DNA of 47,745 nt from an uncultured Eubacteriales bacterium (GCA_905202605.1 CAJKSU010000001.1:1-47745); one strand, 5' to 3'. Shown: positions 1-8,703, counted from the stretch's first letter. The notes: generated by a model not told the origin, from the letters alone. Made by a program: numbers and translations.

Positions 1-27
1 AGACCTTTTTGGAACAGGAGCAGAATT

Positions 28-957
28 ATGAAGTATTTAAGAGAATTTATTACGCTTCTCCAGCTGGCGGACATCGACCTCAAGCAGGGTGAGCCCATGT
101 GCCGGCATACCTCTTTTCAAATCGGCGGGCCGGTGGCGGTGATGACGTTCCCGAAGAATGCCGAGCAGGTAAAGGAGATCCTGCGGATCGCCCGGCAGTT
201 CCAGATCACGCCGATGATTCTGGGAGCGGGCAGCAATATTCTGGCTCCGGATCAGGGGCTGGATACGGTGATGATCGAAACACGCACCGCCATGAATCAG
301 GTGGAAGAGCTGGGGAATGGCGTGTTTACGGCGCAGGCTGGTGCAACCATGGCGCGGCTTGCGGCCTTTGCCATGGAGCGAGGCTATACCGGACTGGAAT
401 TTGCCCATGGCATTCCCGGCACGGTAGGCGGTGGCGTTTATATGAATGCAGGTGCATACGGCGGCGAAATGTGTCAGGTGGTGACCGGTGTAACTGCTAT
501 GGACTGCATGGGCAATCTTCTGGAGCTTCCGGCCTCAGAGCTGGAACTCAGCTATCGACACAGCCGATTCATGTCGGAGGATCTGGTGATTCTCTCCGCC
601 ACGGTTCAGCTGAAAAAAGGCAACCGGGAGGAGATCCGTGCGAAAATGGCAGAGCTGATGAACCGCCGCCGCACCTCTCAGCCGCTGGAATTCCCGTCTG
701 CGGGCAGCACGTTCAAACGCCCGAAAACAGGCTATGCAGCGGCGATGATTGAAGAGGCCGGACTCAAGGGGCTGCGGATTGGCGACGCACAGGTGTCGGA
801 GAAGCATGCGGGCTTTGTGATTAACCGGGGACGGGCCACCAGCCGGGATGTGCTGGCACTGATGGGAAAAATACAGGATAAGGTACAGGAGAACACCGGC
901 ATTCGGCTGGAGCCGGAGGTCAGAATACTGGAGGTGCAGAAGCCGTGCGCTTTTTAA
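28..957 (+). CDS. murB: UDP-N-acetylenolpyruvoylglucosamine reductase MurB
   Basis: Reduces UDP-N-acetylglucosamine enolpyruvate to UDP-N-acetylmuramate with NADPH and FAD, the second committed step of peptidoglycan precursor synthesis in the cytoplasm. The 309 residues match the family length. The N-terminal half carries the FAD-binding fold (GAGSNIL, then GIPGTVGG with YMNAGAYGGE). The C-terminal half has SYRHSRF and the catalytic-serine region AGSTFKRP, and it ends in the expected RLEPEVRIL. An AGGAG ribosome site at 16-20 lies seven bases before the ATG. The 3' end overlaps the rapZ start by 13 bases, so the two are translationally coupled. Identification is firm. Confidence 0.97.
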   Translation: MKYLREFITLLQLADIDLKQGEPMCRHTSFQIGGPVAVMTFPKNAEQVKEILRIARQFQITPMILGAGSNILAPDQGLDTVMIETRTAMNQVEELGNGVFTAQAGATMARLAAFAMERGYTGLEFAHGIPGTVGGGVYMNAGAYGGEMCQVVTGVTAMDCMGNLLELPASELELSYRHSRFMSEDLVILSATVQLKKGNREEIRAKMAELMNRRRTSQPLEFPSAGSTFKRPKTGYAAAMIEEAGLKGLRIGDAQVSEKHAGFVINRGRATSRDVLALMGKIQDKVQENTGIRLEPEVRILEVQKPCAF

Positions 958-1802
958 TTGTTACCGGGCAGTCCGGCGCGGGGAAAAGCCGGACTGCGTC
1001 CACATTGGAGGATCTGGGCTATTACTGCGTGGACAATCTCCCGCCGGAGCTGATTACGCAATTCGCGGAGGTGTGTCTGGCAACCACCGGACGGTTCGAC
1101 CGGGTAGCATTGGTCAGCGATGTTCGGGCGGGGCAGAACTTTGACGGGCTGCTCACCAGTCTGGATGCGCTGGACGCCATGGGCTGCAAGTATTCCATTG
1201 TCTATGTGGAGGCAGAGACAGATGCTATCATCAAACGCTATAAGGAGACGCGGCGCTCCCACCCTCTCAGCAAGGACGGAACGCCGCTGGCGGAAGCGGT
1301 GGTCAAGGAAAAGCAGCTGCTCAGCAAGGTACGGGCCAGAGCGAACTTTATCATTGACACCACCTCCATGTCCACCGCACGGCTGCGCGGTGAGCTGATC
1401 CGACTGTTTGAGGAGCAGCCCAAGCGGGCAATGGTGGTGAATATCCTGTCCTTTGGGTTTAAGTATGGCATTCCGCTGGACGCGGATCTGGTGCTGGATG
1501 TGCGCTTCCTGCCCAACCCCTATTATATTGCAGAGCTGAAGCCCAAAAGCGGGCTGACCCCAGAGGTCAGGGACTTTATCTTCTCCTATCAGCAGACTCA
1601 GGACTATCTGCAGAAGCTGGAGGATCTTTTGGCCTATACGCTGCCGCTCTACTTTGAGGAGGGCAAAACGGGGCTGGTAATCGCAGTGGGCTGCACTGGC
1701 GGTCGGCATCGCTCGGTGGCGGTGGCAAAGGAGATCGGCGATTTTGTGATGAAGCGTGGCTACCCCACTGTGGTCAACCATCGGGACATTGCCCGTGGAT
1801 AG
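945..1802 (+). CDS. rapZ: RNase adapter / nucleotide-binding protein RapZ (YvcJ)
   Basis: P-loop nucleotide-binding protein of the RapZ/YvcJ family. In enterobacteria it steers RNase E to the sRNA GlmZ and so controls amino sugar synthesis. In Firmicutes the homologue YvcJ binds and hydrolyses GTP, and its role is less clear. The Walker A motif GQSGAGKS is near the N-terminus, followed by LGYYCVDNLPPELI. The conserved C-terminal block GCTGGRHRS sits near residue 250. At 285 residues the length is normal. The start is GTG at 945 inside the end of murB. It is followed immediately by yvcK and whiA, the standard Gram-positive order. Confidence 0.96.
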   Translation: MRFLIVTGQSGAGKSRTASTLEDLGYYCVDNLPPELITQFAEVCLATTGRFDRVALVSDVRAGQNFDGLLTSLDALDAMGCKYSIVYVEAETDAIIKRYKETRRSHPLSKDGTPLAEAVVKEKQLLSKVRARANFIIDTTSMSTARLRGELIRLFEEQPKRAMVVNILSFGFKYGIPLDADLVLDVRFLPNPYYIAELKPKSGLTPEVRDFIFSYQQTQDYLQKLEDLLAYTLPLYFEEGKTGLVIAVGCTGGRHRSVAVAKEIGDFVMKRGYPTVVNHRDIARG

Positions 1803-1806
1803 CCGG

Positions 1807-2847
1807 ATGAACCTCCAGCAGGAGGAGGAAATCCGCCTGTATTCTCCCGGCGGCGCGCCAAGGATCGTTGCTATTGGCGGCGGTCATGGGCTGTCTACCA
1901 TGCTGCGGGGGCTCAAGCGGTATTCCAGAGATATTACCGCCATTGTGACCATGGCGGACGACGGTGGCGGCAGCGGTATGCTGCGGCAGGATCTGGGCAT
2001 GCTGCCTCCCGGCGATGCGCGGGACTGTGTGCTGGCCCTCGCCAATACCGAGCCGGTGATGGAGCAGCTGATGACCTATCGGTTTCAGGAAGGCTCTCTG
2101 GAGGGGCAGAATTTCGGGAATCTGTTGCTGGCGGCGTTGAACGGCATCTGCGGCAGCTTTGCCGAGGCGGTACGCCAGATGGGTGAGGTGTTGGCAATCA
2201 CCGGCAGGGTCTTGCCGGTGACGGAGGAGAGTATTCACCTTCAGGCGCAGTTTGAGGATGGATCCACCGTATTTGGAGAAAGTGCGATATTCTATCATAA
2301 GAAGGACACCAGAAAGCGTATTCGCCGGGTGGTGCTGACGCCGGAGCATCCCAGCGCGTTCCCGGAGAGCTTGGAGGCGATTCGGCGGGCAGATCTTATC
2401 CTCATCGGCCCCGGAAGCCTGTACACCAGCATCATCCCGAATTTTCTGGTATCCGGTATCACCGAGGCGGTGGAGCAGTCCGGCGCATATAAGCTTATGG
2501 TGATGAATCTCATGACTCAGGACGGGGAGACCGAGGGCTATACTGCGGCAGATCACCTGCGGGAGCTGCTGCGCCATGGAACCAAAGGCATGGTGGACGG
2601 CTGCCTTGCGAACTCCAGTCCGGTTCCGGAGCATCTGAAGGAGGAATACCTTCGGGAGGGCGCTGACGTAATGGCGGTGGATCGGGAGCAGGTAGAGGCA
2701 CTGGGGGTGAGGCTCTATACGGCACCGCTGCTCAGTAGTCAGTGCGAATATGCGCGGCATGATCCAAGACTGCTGGCGGCGGCGATCATGGGAATTTGGA
2801 ACGGACAGAGCAGGCGGAGAGGCCGCCGGAACGGACGGAGAGAATAG
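1807..2847 (+). CDS. yvcK: Gluconeogenesis factor YvcK/MgfK (CofD-like)
   Basis: Member of the YvcK/CofD-like family. In Bacillus subtilis YvcK is needed for growth on gluconeogenic carbon, binds UDP-GlcNAc and influences cell shape and wall synthesis. The nucleotide-binding N-terminus is clear (AIGGGHGLSTMLRG, then TMADDGGGSGMLR), followed by PPGDARDC and ENFGNLLLAA-like text. I place the start at ATG 1807 (346 residues), four bases after the rapZ stop. An in-frame GTG at 1795 would overlap rapZ, and neither start has a strong ribosome site. The C-terminus is arginine-rich. Its position between rapZ and whiA is the conserved one. Confidence 0.94.
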   Translation: MNLQQEEEIRLYSPGGAPRIVAIGGGHGLSTMLRGLKRYSRDITAIVTMADDGGGSGMLRQDLGMLPPGDARDCVLALANTEPVMEQLMTYRFQEGSLEGQNFGNLLLAALNGICGSFAEAVRQMGEVLAITGRVLPVTEESIHLQAQFEDGSTVFGESAIFYHKKDTRKRIRRVVLTPEHPSAFPESLEAIRRADLILIGPGSLYTSIIPNFLVSGITEAVEQSGAYKLMVMNLMTQDGETEGYTAADHLRELLRHGTKGMVDGCLANSSPVPEHLKEEYLREGADVMAVDREQVEALGVRLYTAPLLSSQCEYARHDPRLLAAAIMGIWNGQSRRRGRRNGRRE

Positions 2848-2858
2848 GAGGTGCAGGG

Positions 2859-3758
2859 ATGTCCTTTGCATCAGAAGTGCGGAATGAGCTATGCCGGATT
2901 TTGCCGGATAAACGTTGCTGCCGTATTGCGGAGTGCTATGGCATTCTCATGTACTGTAACACCTGCTCCAAACAGGAAATCAAGGTAGTCACGGAGAGCA
3001 AGAGCTTTGCGGAGCTGCTGCCCCGGCTGTTCCGGCGCACCTTTGGACTGGAGTTTGATCAGTTCCCTTCGCTGGAGCAGCCGGGAAAAATGACATTTGT
3101 GATTGACGATCCCGAAAAACTCGATGACATCTTCTCTGCCTACGGGCAGGAACACGAGGCATTGGCACTCCATGTGAACTTTGGCCTGCTGGAGGGGGAT
3201 TGCTGCCGTCAGAGCTTTATGCGGGGGGCATTTCTGGCAGGGGGCAGTGTGACTGATCCAGACAAACGATATCATCTGGAGCTGGTCACCTCCCACCAGA
3301 AGGTCGGGGACGAAACCTATCAGCTGCTGCTGGAGATGGGCTTTTCTCCCATGGACGCTCAGCGGAGCGGCAGCCGGATTTTATACTTTAAGCGAAGCGA
3401 CATGATCGTAGATTTCCTCACTGCTGCCGGCGCACCGGTGTGCGCCATGAAGATCATCGAAGCGAAGATGGAAAAGGAGCTGCGCAACGGTGTAAACCGC
3501 CGCTGCAACTGCGATACGGCGAATCTGGGCAAGGCGGTGGACGCGGCGCAGCAGCAGCTGATCGCCATTCGGCGGCTCCGGGACAGCGGAAAAATGGATA
3601 GCCTGCCGGAGAAGCTGCGAGACGCGGCAAGGCTACGGGAGGAGAACCCGGAGGCTACGCTCAGCGAGCTGGCGGCTATGGCGGCTCCGCCACTGAGCAA
3701 GCCAGCGATGAGTCATCGGATGCGAAAGCTGATAGAACTGAGCTGTACGGAAGGATAG
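2859..3758 (+). CDS. whiA: DNA-binding protein WhiA
   Basis: WhiA combines a degenerate LAGLIDADG homing-endonuclease-like domain with a C-terminal helix-turn-helix. It is a sporulation regulator in actinomycetes and affects division and chromosome segregation in Bacillus. Visible here are the N-terminal SFASEVRNELCR, the LAGLIDADG-like region around GAFLAGGSVTDPDKRYHLE, and the C-terminal HTH around LSELAAMAAPPLSKPAMSHR. The start is ATG 2859, preceded by a perfect AGGAGG at 2846-2851 that overlaps the yvcK stop. This gives 299 residues, the normal length. It is the last gene of the rapZ-yvcK-whiA block. Confidence 0.96.
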   Translation: MSFASEVRNELCRILPDKRCCRIAECYGILMYCNTCSKQEIKVVTESKSFAELLPRLFRRTFGLEFDQFPSLEQPGKMTFVIDDPEKLDDIFSAYGQEHEALALHVNFGLLEGDCCRQSFMRGAFLAGGSVTDPDKRYHLELVTSHQKVGDETYQLLLEMGFSPMDAQRSGSRILYFKRSDMIVDFLTAAGAPVCAMKIIEAKMEKELRNGVNRRCNCDTANLGKAVDAAQQQLIAIRRLRDSGKMDSLPEKLRDAARLREENPEATLSELAAMAAPPLSKPAMSHRMRKLIELSCTEG

Positions 3759-3764
3759 ATACTT

Positions 3765-4196
3765 ATGTTAGAGCGCTCCTGCGGCGCTGTGGTATACACA
3801 GAAAAGGAAAACCAGCGGCGCTATGTGCTGGTGAAGGGCGGCTATATCGGGCTGCCAAAGGGACATATGGAACGGGGTGAATCCGAGCGGGAAACGGCGG
3901 TACGGGAGATATGGGAGGAGACATGCGTCAAAACGCAGCTCATTCCGGGCTTTCGGCGGGTGGTGACCTACCATATGCCCAACGGGAACGACAAGCGTGT
4001 GGCCTATTTTCTGGCGCACTATTCCCATCAGGAGGCACATCAGAACCCGGAGGAGTTTTTGAAGGTGCTGGTGCTGGGGTATTATGATGCGCTGCGGGCG
4101 TTGACTTTTGAAAATGACCGGGTTACGCTCCGTGAGGCGGAGCGGTTTCTGCGGCGCCGCGCCGCTGCCGATGCGGCCAAAGCGGCGGAACGGTAA
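3765..4196 (+). CDS. NUDIX hydrolase
   Basis: Nudix-fold pyrophosphohydrolase of 143 residues. The complete Nudix box is present: G, five residues, E, seven residues, then REIWEETC. It supplies the metal ligands that cleave nucleoside diphosphate-X bonds. The N-terminus ERSCGAVVYT is typical of diadenosine polyphosphate or nucleotide-sugar type members. The substrate cannot be told from sequence. It starts six bases after whiA, with GGAAGGA just upstream. In Bacillus a NUDIX gene (yvcI) lies before rapZ, and crh follows whiA. Here the NUDIX gene occupies the crh position. Confidence 0.9.
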   Translation: MLERSCGAVVYTEKENQRRYVLVKGGYIGLPKGHMERGESERETAVREIWEETCVKTQLIPGFRRVVTYHMPNGNDKRVAYFLAHYSHQEAHQNPEEFLKVLVLGYYDALRALTFENDRVTLREAERFLRRRAAADAAKAAER

Positions 4197-4216
4197 ACGG
4201 GGAAGGAGGGACATCT

Positions 4217-7200
4217 GTGGCATTTGTGCATCTTCACGTTCATACGGAATACAGTCTGCTGGACGGCGCGTGCCGGATCAAGCAGCTGATGGGACGGGTA
4301 AAGGAGCTGGGACAGTCTGCTGTTGCCGTGACCGATCACGGGGCAATGTATGGTGTCATCGACTTCTATAAGGCGGCAAAGGCGGAGGGGATTAAGCCAG
4401 TCATTGGGTGTGAAGTATATGTAGCTCCCAGAGACCGGGAAAACCGGGTGCATGGCATTGACAACGACAACCATCATCTGGTACTGCTGTGTGAAAACAT
4501 GACAGGCTATCAGAACCTGTGCTATATGGTGTCTCAGGCGTACCTTAACGGCTTTTATGGAAAGCCGAGGGTAGACTATGCGCTGCTGGAGCAGTACCAC
4601 GAGGGACTGATCGCCCTGTCGGCCTGTCTGGCAGGAGAGATCCCCCAAAAGCTGATTCAGGATGACTATGAGGGGGCGCTGCAAGCTGCCCAGCGCATGG
4701 CGGCAATTTTCGGGCCGGAGCATTTCTATCTGGAGATGCAGGACCACGGGCTGGAGCTTCAGCCTGCGGTGAATCGCGGACTTCGGCGCATCGCACGGGA
4801 AACCGGCCTTCCCATGGTGGCAACCAATGACGCTCATTATATCCGGAAGGAAGACGCGGCCATGCAGGATGTGCTGATGTGCATCCAGATGCAGAAAACC
4901 GTGGATGACCCCGGACGAATGAAGTTTGAGACACAGGAATTCTACATCAAAAGTGAGGAGGAAATGACCTCGCTGTTCCCCGGCGATGCGGAGGCGCTGG
5001 AAAATACCCAGAGAATTGCAGATCGCTGCAATGTGGAATTTGAGTTCGGCAACTATCATCTGCCGGATTTCTTCCCGCCGGAGGGCTACACCAACGACCA
5101 GTACTTTGAAAAGCTCTGCTGGGACGGCTTTGCGGTGCGCTATCCTCAGGGAGGAGAAAAGGAGAAAAAGCAGCTCCGCTATGAGATGGAAATGATCCGG
5201 AAGATGGGCTTTGTGAACTACTTTCTGATCGTGTCGGACTATGTGGACTATGCCAAACGCAGCGGCATTCCAGTTGGACCCGGACGCGGCAGCGCAGCGG
5301 GCAGTATGGTATCCTACTGCCTGTATATTACGGACATTGACCCGCTGAAATACAGCCTGTATTTTGAACGTTTCCTGAATCCCGGACGCGTGACCATGCC
5401 GGATATTGATATCGACTTCTGCGTCAATCGGCGGCAGGAGGTCATTGACTATGTCACCCGGAAATACGGCAAGGACAATGTGGCCCAGATCGTCACCTTT
5501 GGCACCATGAAGGCCAAGGGCGCAGTGCGGGACGTGGGGCGTGCGCTGGGCATGAGCTACGGCGAGGTGGATCAGGTGGCGCGGCTGGTGCCGGGGACCC
5601 TGAACATCACACTGGCGGAGGCGCTGAAGCTCTCTCCCCAGCTGAAGGAGCGGTATGATGCGGATCCCAAGGTGAAGAAGCTCATTGATACCGCCATGGG
5701 CGTGGAGGGCATGCCTCGGAATACCTCTACCCATGCGGCGGCGGTGGTCATCACCAAGGAGCCGGTGTACCATTATGTCCCCCTGAGCAAGAACGATGAT
5801 ACGGTGGTCATTCAGTATACTATGACCACTGTGGAGGAGCTGGGTCTCCTGAAAATGGACTTTTTGGGCCTCCGCAACCTGACGGTGATTGACGACGCCG
5901 AAAAGCTGATTCACAGGCGGGAACCGGAGTTCAATATCCATACGGTTCCTGATGGGGACGAGGCTACCTATCAAATGATCTCCGCAGGCAGAACCTCCGG
6001 CGTGTTTCAGATGGAGTCCACGGGCATGACCGGGGTGTGCGTCAGTCTGCATCCCCAGAGCATAGAGGATCTTACCGCTATTGTGTCCCTCTATCGCCCC
6101 GGCCCCATGGACAGCATTCCGAAGTTTATTGCAAGCAAGCACAATCCCAAGTCTGTGAAGTATACCGACCCTGCGCTGGAGCCAATTTTGTCGGTCACCT
6201 ACGGCGTTATGGTATATCAGGAGCAGGTCATTGATATTTTCCGCTCTCTGGGCGGCTACAGCCTGCCGCAGGCGGATAATATCCGACGGGCAATCTCCAA
6301 GAAGAAGCAGGCAGTGATTGAAGCGGAACGCCAGACCTTTGTGCATGGCGACCCGGAGCGGGGAATTTCCGGTGCTGTGGCAAAGGGGGTGCCGGAAAAG
6401 GCTGCCAATGAGATCTACGATCAGATTCTGGACTTTGCCAGCTATGCGTTCAATAAGGCGCACGCAGTGTGCTATGCTCAGGTGGCCTATGAAACGGCCT
6501 ACCTCAAGTGCCATTATCCGCGGGAGTATATGGCGGCGCTGATGACCTCGGTGCTGGACAGCACCACCAAGATCTCCGAGTACATTGGGGAATGCCGGGA
6601 GCTGGGCATTGCGGTTCTGCCGCCGGATGTAAATCAGTCGGACGATCAGTTTACCGTTACCAACGAAGGCATTCGCTTTGGCCTGGGCGCGGTGAAGAAC
6701 ATCGGCATGGGCTTTGTGGCGAATCTCATGCGGGAGCGGAAGGAAAACGGGCCGTTTACCTCACTGGAGGATTTTTGCCAGCGAATGAGCGGAACGGATC
6801 TCAATAAGCGCACCGTGGAAAACCTCATCAAATGCGGCGCCATGGATTGCTTTGGCGCATACCGCAGCCAGCAGCTTCGGGTCTATGAAATGGTCATGAG
6901 CGCAGTGGCGGACGCTAAGAAAAACAATGTGGATGGACAGCTGGGGCTGTTCGATTTAGTGGAAACTCAGACTGCTGCACCGGTTTCCGTGCCGCTGCCG
7001 GACATTCCGGAGCTGAGCGCGCGGGAGAAAATGCAGCTGGAGAAGGAAACCACCGGCCTGTATTTGTCCGGGCATCCCATGGATGAATACCGCCAGAGCG
7101 TGAAAAAGGCCGGGGTAGTGCCTGTTGGCGATATTCTGGAGTCCTTCTCCGGGGAGGAGCCGGGGCGCTATCAGGACGGTCAGCAGGTCGCGGTGGCGGG

Positions 7201-7711
7201 CATTGTCACCAAGGTAAAGAGCAAGACCACCAAGAATGGCTCGCTGATGGCCTATATCACCTTGGAGGACGATACCGGCGCTATGGAGCTGCTGTGCTTT
7301 TCCAGAGTGCTGGGGCAGTACGGCAGCTGCTTACAGGAAAACAGCGCCGTGCTGGTGAAGGGACGCATCTCCGCGCGGGACGAAAAGGAACCCCAGCTGA
7401 TGACGGACAGCGCCATTCCGCTGGAGGATGCAGCGCTGGGGCTGTCGCCGGAGGCACAGCCGGTGCAGGATCGCCGTCCCATCCGTTCCATTGCCCAGCC
7501 TGGACAGACCCTGTATCTAAAGCTGGAGAACATGGAGGGGCGGCAATTCCGGAAGCTCAAGCCGATCCTCAAGATGTTCCCCGGACAAACAAAAACAGTG
7601 CTGTTTTTTGCGGATAGCAAGAAGCGAATGGGTACCGCCTGCCTTGCGGCAGAACTGCTGCTGGACGAGCTGCGGGAGCTGCTGGGGAAGGACTGCGTGG
7701 TGCTGAAATAA
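4217..7711 (+). CDS. dnaE: DNA polymerase III subunit alpha DnaE
   Basis: Replicative DNA polymerase of the C family, 1164 residues. Domain order is: N-terminal PHP domain (FVHLHVHTEYSLLDG, VTDHGAMYG), polymerase palm and fingers with GPGRGSAAGS and the catalytic aspartates in MPDIDIDFC, a helix-hairpin-helix region, and a C-terminal OB fold (VAGIVTKVKSKTTKNG, near residue 1000). There is no inserted exonuclease domain, so this is DnaE type and not PolC. The start is GTG 4217 with GGAAGGAGG at 4201-4209. It lies 20 bases after the NUDIX gene and is probably co-transcribed with the wall and whiA block. Identification is firm. Confidence 0.97.
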   Translation: MAFVHLHVHTEYSLLDGACRIKQLMGRVKELGQSAVAVTDHGAMYGVIDFYKAAKAEGIKPVIGCEVYVAPRDRENRVHGIDNDNHHLVLLCENMTGYQNLCYMVSQAYLNGFYGKPRVDYALLEQYHEGLIALSACLAGEIPQKLIQDDYEGALQAAQRMAAIFGPEHFYLEMQDHGLELQPAVNRGLRRIARETGLPMVATNDAHYIRKEDAAMQDVLMCIQMQKTVDDPGRMKFETQEFYIKSEEEMTSLFPGDAEALENTQRIADRCNVEFEFGNYHLPDFFPPEGYTNDQYFEKLCWDGFAVRYPQGGEKEKKQLRYEMEMIRKMGFVNYFLIVSDYVDYAKRSGIPVGPGRGSAAGSMVSYCLYITDIDPLKYSLYFERFLNPGRVTMPDIDIDFCVNRRQEVIDYVTRKYGKDNVAQIVTFGTMKAKGAVRDVGRALGMSYGEVDQVARLVPGTLNITLAEALKLSPQLKERYDADPKVKKLIDTAMGVEGMPRNTSTHAAAVVITKEPVYHYVPLSKNDDTVVIQYTMTTVEELGLLKMDFLGLRNLTVIDDAEKLIHRREPEFNIHTVPDGDEATYQMISAGRTSGVFQMESTGMTGVCVSLHPQSIEDLTAIVSLYRPGPMDSIPKFIASKHNPKSVKYTDPALEPILSVTYGVMVYQEQVIDIFRSLGGYSLPQADNIRRAISKKKQAVIEAERQTFVHGDPERGISGAVAKGVPEKAANEIYDQILDFASYAFNKAHAVCYAQVAYETAYLKCHYPREYMAALMTSVLDSTTKISEYIGECRELGIAVLPPDVNQSDDQFTVTNEGIRFGLGAVKNIGMGFVANLMRERKENGPFTSLEDFCQRMSGTDLNKRTVENLIKCGAMDCFGAYRSQQLRVYEMVMSAVADAKKNNVDGQLGLFDLVETQTAAPVSVPLPDIPELSAREKMQLEKETTGLYLSGHPMDEYRQSVKKAGVVPVGDILESFSGEEPGRYQDGQQVAVAGIVTKVKSKTTKNGSLMAYITLEDDTGAMELLCFSRVLGQYGSCLQENSAVLVKGRISARDEKEPQLMTDSAIPLEDAALGLSPEAQPVQDRRPIRSIAQPGQTLYLKLENMEGRQFRKLKPILKMFPGQTKTVLFFADSKKRMGTACLAAELLLDELRELLGKDCVVLK

Positions 7712-7733
7712 GGAAAACTATATTGGTATTGCT

Positions 7734-7897
7734 AAGGCAACATCGTACAATTGCGCCTGCGGATTCTGACGGAGCCTTTCCGCCAGAAATGCGTTAGGAA
7801 AACCTTGCAATACACAAAGTATTCCGGCGGTTTTCCACCTTTTTCTGACGCAAATTCTCTCGTCAAACTCTCTTGTCGAATTGTGCGGTATTGCCCT
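7734..7897. repeat. MITE-like imperfect palindromic element
   Basis: The outer 19 bases at each end (7734-7752 and 7879-7897) are inverted copies with 15 of 19 matches. The centre is a strong hairpin: GGAAAACC (7797-7804) pairs with GGTTTTCC (7829-7836), and AATAC (7809-7813) pairs with GTATT (7819-7823) around the loop ACAAA. Because of the symmetry both strands show open frames of about 60 codons, which I regard as artefacts. Short terminal inverted repeats, small size and intergenic position suggest a miniature inverted-repeat element or a dispersed structured repeat. No second copy is visible in this window, so mobility is inferred. Confidence 0.6.
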
Positions 7898-7937
7898 AAA
7901 ACTGACAATCTCAATTGCTTGGGGTTGTCAGTTTTAG
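7896..7937. terminator. Perfect 13-bp inverted repeat, possible terminator
   Basis: CTAAAACTGACAA (7896-7908) is exactly repeated in inverse at 7925-7937 around a 16-base loop. There is no long T tract beyond the stem, although the 3' arm contains GTTTTAG. It may end dnaE transcription, or it may belong to the adjoining repeat element, whose right end it touches. Confidence 0.5.
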
Positions 7938-8163
7938 ACTAAATATAGGGGGGGAATTCAAATAAATATATATAACACACAAAAACAGTGGATATTATTG
8001 TATGGTGCGACAATTGCTGATTGAGGGCAAATATGGTATTCTGGAATTGCCAATAGAAAATAATATTCACAACAACAAAGAGTAAATATGTTTGCTCAAA
8101 TTTCCACCTAGGTGATGATAGTGTTATTGGTGCATCGTTTGTTATTAGCTAAGGAGGTCAATA

Positions 8164-8646
8164 TTGAACCACGAAAAAAGATCGAACAAAAGACTCGAAT
8201 ATGTTCTTGGCGTGGTTTCTATCATTCTGGTGGGAATCACCCTGTACGCCCTCTGGCTGGGCTATTCGGTGTGGAAGGATAAGCCCCATGAAATTGCCGA
8301 ATTGCAGCGAGTGGATCTGGAAACGCCGGTGATCGACGGGGTGACCTACGTTCCGGCGGAGTATGGAGAGATCGGGGCAGAGAACCGCGCCGCCATTCCT
8401 GCGGATGCGGCGGTAACGATTGTGGGATATGATATCAACTGCAACTGCTATTACTTTTTCGGAACGGTTTCGGGGACGGACGGCGATTGGCTGCTGAAGT
8501 TTGTCCGCGCCGCAGACGGAGACTATACCGCCATTACCCCAGAAATTGCGGACGAGATCTATCACAGCCAGCAGGCCGGTGCGCCGCCCCAATGGATCGA
8601 GACGATTTTGGAGCAGAATCGGCAGAGCGAAGCGGAAAAATCCTGA
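8164..8646 (+). CDS. Membrane-anchored hypothetical protein
   Basis: I do not recognise this 160-residue protein. Residues 1-12 are charged and basic, residues 13-35 form one hydrophobic helix (YVLGVVSIILVGITLYALWL), and the rest is a soluble domain that would face outside. The soluble part contains VIDGVTYVPAEYGE and a double cysteine motif NCNCYYFFG followed by DGDWLLKF, suggesting a small beta-rich domain. The start is TTG 8164, chosen because AAGGAGGTC lies at 8151-8159. It stands alone between the repeat region and a bidirectional terminator shared with glyA, so context gives no role. Confidence 0.7.
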   Translation: MNHEKRSNKRLEYVLGVVSIILVGITLYALWLGYSVWKDKPHEIAELQRVDLETPVIDGVTYVPAEYGEIGAENRAAIPADAAVTIVGYDINCNCYYFFGTVSGTDGDWLLKFVRAADGDYTAITPEIADEIYHSQQAGAPPQWIETILEQNRQSEAEKS

Positions 8647-8658
8647 ATCAGACATAAA

Positions 8659-8693
8659 GACAGGCGGCCCGAAGCGTTTTCGGGCCGCCTGTC
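8659..8693. terminator. Bidirectional terminator between convergent genes
   Basis: A perfect 15-bp GC-rich stem (8659-8673 with 8679-8693) with loop GCGTT. It lies between the stop of the membrane protein on the plus strand and the stop of glyA on the minus strand. Tails are short on T (TTT on the minus strand). Confidence 0.85.
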
Positions 8694-8703
8694 TGCGAAT
8701 TGC

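Larger units (their letters stand above)
7712..8163. other. 452-base intergenic region with repeat elements
   Basis: The longest non-coding stretch in the window. It holds a 164-bp imperfect palindrome (7734-7897), an adjoining perfect 13-bp inverted repeat (7896-7908 with 7925-7937) and an AT-rich tail (about 7940-8150) whose composition is unlike the GC-rich neighbours. The tail contains one 27-codon reading frame (8002-8085) without a ribosome site. AAGGAGGTC at 8151-8159 serves the next gene. I see no tRNA or known riboswitch here. Confidence 0.8.

Noticed and set aside
4082..6514. Long open frame of 810 codons on the minus strand opposite dnaE
   Set aside because: It is antisense to an unambiguous DnaE, its protein is rich in histidine, arginine and leucine as expected from GC-biased reverse frames, and no ribosome site or family motif is seen.
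7732..7942. Two frames of about 60 codons on opposite strands
   Set aside because: Both arise from the palindromic repeat and have no ribosome site; treated as artefacts of the element.
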